Assembly (NCBI GenBank): GCA_009746045.1
Contig: RPFO01000022.1
Span: 93,501-157,500, forward strand
From: Mesostigma viride
Lineage: Eukaryota; Streptophyta; Mesostigmatophyceae; Mesostigmatales; Mesostigmataceae
Direction of reading: 5' to 3'
DNA length: 64,000 bases
Made by a program: the position numbers and the translations under genes. Positions 51,661 to 64,000 of this stretch are shown here, piece after piece; position 1 is the first letter of the stretch, and each line of letters starts with the position of its first letter. The notes under the pieces are model-generated. The model did not search any database. It was given only the letters and a program-made list of their open reading frames with translations, and was not told where the DNA came from.

Positions 51661-52250
51661 GGTGGCGGGAACGCGAGAGGCACCGTGAGCACCTGCTGCA
51701 AATAGCGGGCAGGGCCGAAGAAAAGGATAGGGCTATCGCAACGGTTTAGTATAAAACCCGAGGAGCTTCAGAGGCTTCAATGACAGACTAATGCTCACAA
51801 GCAAAACCCTGACCAATGTTTTACGAAACGAGGCCTTGCGCAACAACTCGGTGCGGCATAGCCTATGCAGCACTGCCCGGTGCCCGCTGTCTGCAAATAT
51901 ACCGCGCAAAATGGCGATTTATGCTTCGAGCGTCTGCCAGGGCTGGCATGGAACCGCCGCGCCTGGAAGACGTTCTCTGCGGCCACTGCAGGTACAGAGG
52001 ACAGTTTTATTAGATGAACATTGAAAGATCAAGGCCGAGCCTTGGACTTTTCCCGCGCTCGACTACTAACAACACGTGACAGGGTGGAAGAAAGTTGAAG
52101 GCGGCAGAAGTAATTGGTCATTTCGAGGTATGCACCCTGAGTAACCGCCTGGGCCTATGAGAACAAGTCCTGGGCTATTTTGGGCCTCAGTACTGTATGC
52201 CAGGCGCCGTCAGCAATGTTCTACAGTACTGATCAGTTCTCTGCGGCCCA
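51661..52250. other. CCT5 upstream region
   Basis: Holds the presumed CCT5 promoter on the minus strand; no TATA box or clear regulatory element could be fixed. A short plus-strand frame (51791-52024) has no recognisable motif. Confidence 0.35.
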
Positions 52251-52252
52251 TG

Positions 52253-52432
52253 TGCGGCGTGGGAAACAACTGAACTGAACTGAACAGTTCAGTTCAGTTG
52301 TATCCCACTCATCAACAGTACTGTACATATCCGGCCCTCGGCCACTGTTCAGTTCAGTTCAGTTGTATCCCACTCATCAACAGTACTATACATATCCGGC
52401 CCTCGGCCACGTGCGGCGGGGGACAACAAGTC

Positions 52433-52473
<41 letters not shown>

Positions 52474-53520
52474 GAATGCTCGAATGCTCATCTCTCCCGC
52501 CCGATTACTCTCCCACCGATGTACGACCGTCAGATGTGTGAATCCAACGGACCGACGGACAGGTACACCCGAGAACCGCACAGATGTAGCCGAAATCCGC
52601 ACAGATGTAGCCGAAATCCGCACAGATGTAGCCGAAAAACCGCACAGATGTAGCCGAAAACCGCACAGATGTAGCCGAAAAACCGCACAGATGTAGCCGA
52701 ATAGCCTTGTCCAGTGGAAGTGGAGGCCAAGGAGGCTCGCAGTCCTCCCAGAGCCCTGTCCAGTGGCCCGACATGTTGCATGCTGCATGCTGTCGAATCG
52801 CCTGGAGTACCGCACATGCTACATGGACCGGCTTGCTGCGGCGCGCCAGGAGGATTTGGAGCCGTCGGATGGGGAGGAGTTGCCCCAACGCAAGGGGCGA
52901 CGAAAAAACGGGAATAAGTAGGGCGCACACCATACGTTGTGCAGGTGATGTTGTCGGGCGTAATGTACGAGAACTACTGGTCTTGAAATAAAATTTGCGT
53001 CCCGGTAGGCCGCCGGCCGGACTGGTCCACTCTGTACGTTATAGTGTTTGCTAGCGTCCGCGTTCCTCCGGCAGGTTGCCGGCCGGACTGGTAGTTTTTG
53101 CTAACATCCCTAATGTGTACACATCATGTATTATGATAATACAAAACATGGTTCGAACAGTCGATGATAACGCAGTCCAATTCGAACCATCCATGTGAAC
53201 AACAACAACAACAATGCACATCTATCCCACCCATTTACTCTCCCAACGTTTTACGACCGTCAGATGGGTGAATCTGACGGACGGACGGACAGGTACACCC
53301 GAGAACCGCACAGATGTAGCCGAAATCCGCACAGATGTAGCCGAAAAACCGCACAGATGTATCCGACAAACCACATAGACGCGACGCGAGGGATTGGGGC
53401 CGTCGGATGGTGGAGGCGTTGTCCCCAACCCGAGGGGCGACGGGTTGACAAGGGTAAAGGTGGCGCAAGCCACCGGCGGTGGGTGGGGGCGGCCAAGCGC
53501 CTGTGGCGCGGTGGAACACA
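52253..53520. repeat. Two copies of an interspersed repeat with (CAA)n and a 19-21-bp VNTR
   Basis: The copies, about 52437-52916 and 53199-53480, share the same order: (CAA)n, a block with TACGACCGTCAGATG, GGACAGGTACACCCGAGAAC, tandem CGCACAGATGTAGCCGAAA units (six in the first, three in the second), and a GC-rich end (GCCGTCGGATGG, GGGGCGACG). Before the first lies a ~67-bp tandem pair (52280-52412) starting with a GTTCA palindrome near 52269-52300. Confidence 0.75.
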
Positions 53521-53540
53521 ACAACGCCAACAACAACGCC

Positions 53541-53571
<31 letters not shown>

Positions 53572-53595
53572 GCAACAACAGTAACAACAACAACA
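53521..53595. repeat. (CAA)n microsatellite
   Basis: About 75 bp of CAA triplets with a few GCC and GTA changes. Confidence 0.9.
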
Positions 53596-55240
53596 GTACT
53601 GTACTTAAACTGTTGGACCCCGCATCTCTTGTCTGGCTATGACCGGCGTGGGATCCAACTTGACCTACTGACTGAGGCCTGACTGACTGACGTGCTGGCA
53701 CCACCGCTAATTTAACTTCGCGTACTGACTGACTGATCCGCATGCTGACTGACTGACCTCGCGCCAGCCACCAGGCAACAATTCAGTTCACTTCAGTTCA
53801 ACTCAGTTCAGTATTTTACACGCAAGTCAGTCTGGGAGCACCCAAAGTCAGTCACCAATCCAAACATCGGAAGCGACAGCGGGCCAATAGCGAGCGGGTC
53901 TCATAGCTACGCCCAATCCAGTTGCAGAAAACTTAAACGCCGGCTGCACGCGGGTTGGTTGCCTGCTCAGGGAGCAAAACGCGGGTTGCACGCGGGTTGG
54001 TTGGCTGCTAGGACTGCCATTTGGGGCTGGGCAGAGCCAGCGGGTGACGCTATCGATGATCTAATCTAACAAGCAAACAGTGCCGTTCATCCGTGGTGGG
54101 GCGACGGTTTGTGGCCGCGTCATGCTCAGGTCTCACGTGCATGATCATTCTGGGAGGGGTGTCCCGTGTCCGTCGCGCGCACCCTCACGAGTCACGAATC
54201 ATTAACGTAATCACCATCGATGGACGAGGCCACCACCCCAGAAATCAGAATCTGAACCACGGACTACCATAAGGCAGGACCAGTGTGTGGCTCCTTAATT
54301 GATTATCACCTGTCGGACACCCGGCGCGGGATTAAACTCAACTCACCTCAACTCTCCCCAGGATCTTTGACTGCAAGGGCCATCGCCTTAACTGGCCATC
54401 GCCTTCAATTTCATGGGCGCCTGCATCGTGCGGATTGTCAGAGAGGATTGACTGCGTGACTTCTACATTCGTGGAACCCGGCTCGCATGGGAGTGGCAAC
54501 CGTGGCAACGTTGATGTTATGAGGTTGTAGCTCGGCATTAACTCGGTCGGTATTGCGCCGCGGGTTAGCCAGCTGACGAGGTCACCGCATGTGGTGGGAG
54601 AACAAGTGACCTATGTGAACAGGGATTGTTGCTGAGTTAGAATGACAACGCGTCACGTGCAGACGGCACCGCCAAGTGCGGACGGGCTATTTCGAGCGTC
54701 ATCGTTTCAGCGTGTCTGGAAGGGGCTGGCTCACGGTAGGTACATGTATACGCCGCACGGGCTAGCTGCATTGTACGCGCCGCACATGGTGCATCGCTTG
54801 CGGGGATTTAATGCCAGGAACAAGGGCCTCTTCCTCACCACTTCCGCCACAACGTGGGAAGATGCAGGAAATACTTTGGCTTTGTCAAGACTACTGTGGC
54901 ATAGCTAACACATGTCAAGACCACTGTGGCATAACTAACCCATGGGCGTGGAATGCATGCGTGTAGTCTTGTACGTATCGCACGCCTTTCGAACCCGTAC
55001 TGCGTTGCCATGGACTGCAGCGCCACGGTGTGTTTTCAGCATGGTTTCCCAAGGAGTTGTTAAGAGCCCCTTCTGCAATATTTTTGCTGCTCAGTTGCTA
55101 GCATGTGCAGTCGACGTTAATGTTGCCGTGTGCTCGCTGTCTCCCTTCAAACTTGCTCCCCACCCCCAACCCCCAATTCCCCACCCCGCCTTCCCCACCC
55201 CCAGTTCCCCAACCCCCCCATCCCCTCCGTTTTCCTGCAG
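53596..55240. other. Interval without a supported gene; may hold upstream exons
   Basis: Short direct repeats (CTGACTGA runs near 53670-53755; a GCGGGTTGGTTG pair near 53950-54003). An open plus-strand frame at 54642-54908 and possible small exons exist, but none could be joined with confidence to the gene that starts to be visible at 55241. Confidence 0.3.
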
Positions 55241-63257
<8,017 letters not shown>

Positions 63258-64000
63258 AAGAGTCCCTGGCGTCACGGGACGAGGGCTTCAGCTCGCCATT
63301 TGGTTCAGAGAGCATCCACTCTCTGTGTAATATTAAACATTTTCCGCACTCGCCCCATCGAGCGTAGTGGGTATGAGAGAGCTGATCGCAAGCTCGTGTT
63401 TCCCCTATGTTCGACGCCTGTTGGATTTGGGTTGCCACCGTGACTGTCAGCAGATCGGCGTGGCTTGAGATTGTTGAGGGGTTTTCTAGTCATTTCGAGT
63501 TTAGACACCAGCGCGGGTCCAGCTTTGGTTCGCTATGGCGCACCATGGTTTGCCACACAATGCTTTGTGAGGGTGATCCCCGGGGAGTTTGGGGCGTTGG
63601 GCCATCAAATGATGGCCTCAGGACTGCCAGTGGAGCTGTCCGGAATTCCCCTGGCGAGAGCAAGGTGGGAAGCTGCGTGGGTGTGGCTCCAACACTAAAT
63701 TTATTGGTGGAATGTACCAGGTAGCAGGATAAGAAGCACTTAGAGGGTTCCGGGATATGCCATTCGGCAATCTGTGTGCCCTTGTTACGGGCTTAGCTGA
63801 GTAAGTCCTTGTGTGTCATGCCCAAGGGGAACTAGGTGTCACGGAGTACTATACTGGTCAATCACACTCCCAGCTGCACCACAGGATTCGATGTGACTAG
63901 CATGCGCTGGAGTTTACGTTAAGTGAGACAACTATTCCTGGACTCATGGCGATCCAACGTCGTAAAATAAATAAATGATTACTATGTGCCTTAAGTTATT
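63258..64000. other. Downstream flank without a recognisable gene
   Basis: Presumed 3' UTR and spacer of the gene ending at 63257. One 105-codon open plus frame (63407-63724) lacks motifs. A short segment, AAGTGAGACAACTATTCCTGG (about 63919-63939), recurs from about 25460 inside hAT-1, so some repeat-derived sequence is present. Confidence 0.35.

Overview
This is nuclear DNA of a eukaryote with spliced genes, large introns and a heavy load of nested transposons. Three host genes can be supported. The presence of a LURP-one/Tubby-like gene, the LINE types and the intron style fit a large-genome alga, probably green, but the sequence does not settle the lineage. There are no operons, bacterial-type genes or CRISPR arrays.

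About 0-5 kb: a degraded Ty1/copia pol gene (minus strand) is split by two non-autonomous hAT elements (263-2516 and about 2778-4088). Both have near-perfect terminal inverted repeats, and both have 8-bp target-site duplications (TSDs).

About 5-31 kb: a Russian-doll nest. The outermost element is an ORF1-only LINE-like element (called LINE-B2 here, minus strand, 5' end near 29437, 3' tail near 5205, about 2 kb once insertions are subtracted). Its 5' UTR is split by an 11.1-kb hAT (17933-29041, perfect 8-bp TSD), which itself carries a second ORF1-only element (LINE-B1, 25759-27769). Its 3' UTR is split by a large retrotransposon with a restriction-like endonuclease (LINE-A, 5418-15998, TSD TACCATATATG). 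LINE-A has eleven exact 170-bp monomers at its 5' end, then PHD, RING-H2 and C2H2-type fingers, a reverse transcriptase and a PD-(D/E)XK endonuclease. LINE-A is in turn broken by a 1.7-kb hAT (9167-10867), and its 3' tail received a 5'-truncated LINE-A copy head-on, making a 1.5-kb-arm palindrome. Many very short LINE 3' stubs, each ending in a small stem-loop and an AT tail, are scattered through 5-31 kb.

About 31-64 kb: three host genes. (1) A 7-exon LURP-one-related (LOR/Tubby-like) gene, 32159-37030 minus, 302 codons plus stop. (2) The chaperonin subunit CCT5 (TCP-1 epsilon), 41612-51660 minus, ten exons that give 535 codons in unbroken phase. (3) An unrecognised multi-exon plus-strand gene ending at 63257, with eight phase-consistent exons from 55241. 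Their introns and spacers hold long simple repeats: (TTGG)n, an 11-bp minisatellite, (ACGC)n, (GA)n/(G)n, a 23-bp minisatellite, (ACT)n and (CCA)/(CGCCAC)n. There are also two small TA-flanked MITEs and one partial exon duplication.

The genes have no visible functional link to each other. Coordinates of splice sites and element ends were read by eye from the sequence. Nothing here was checked against a database.
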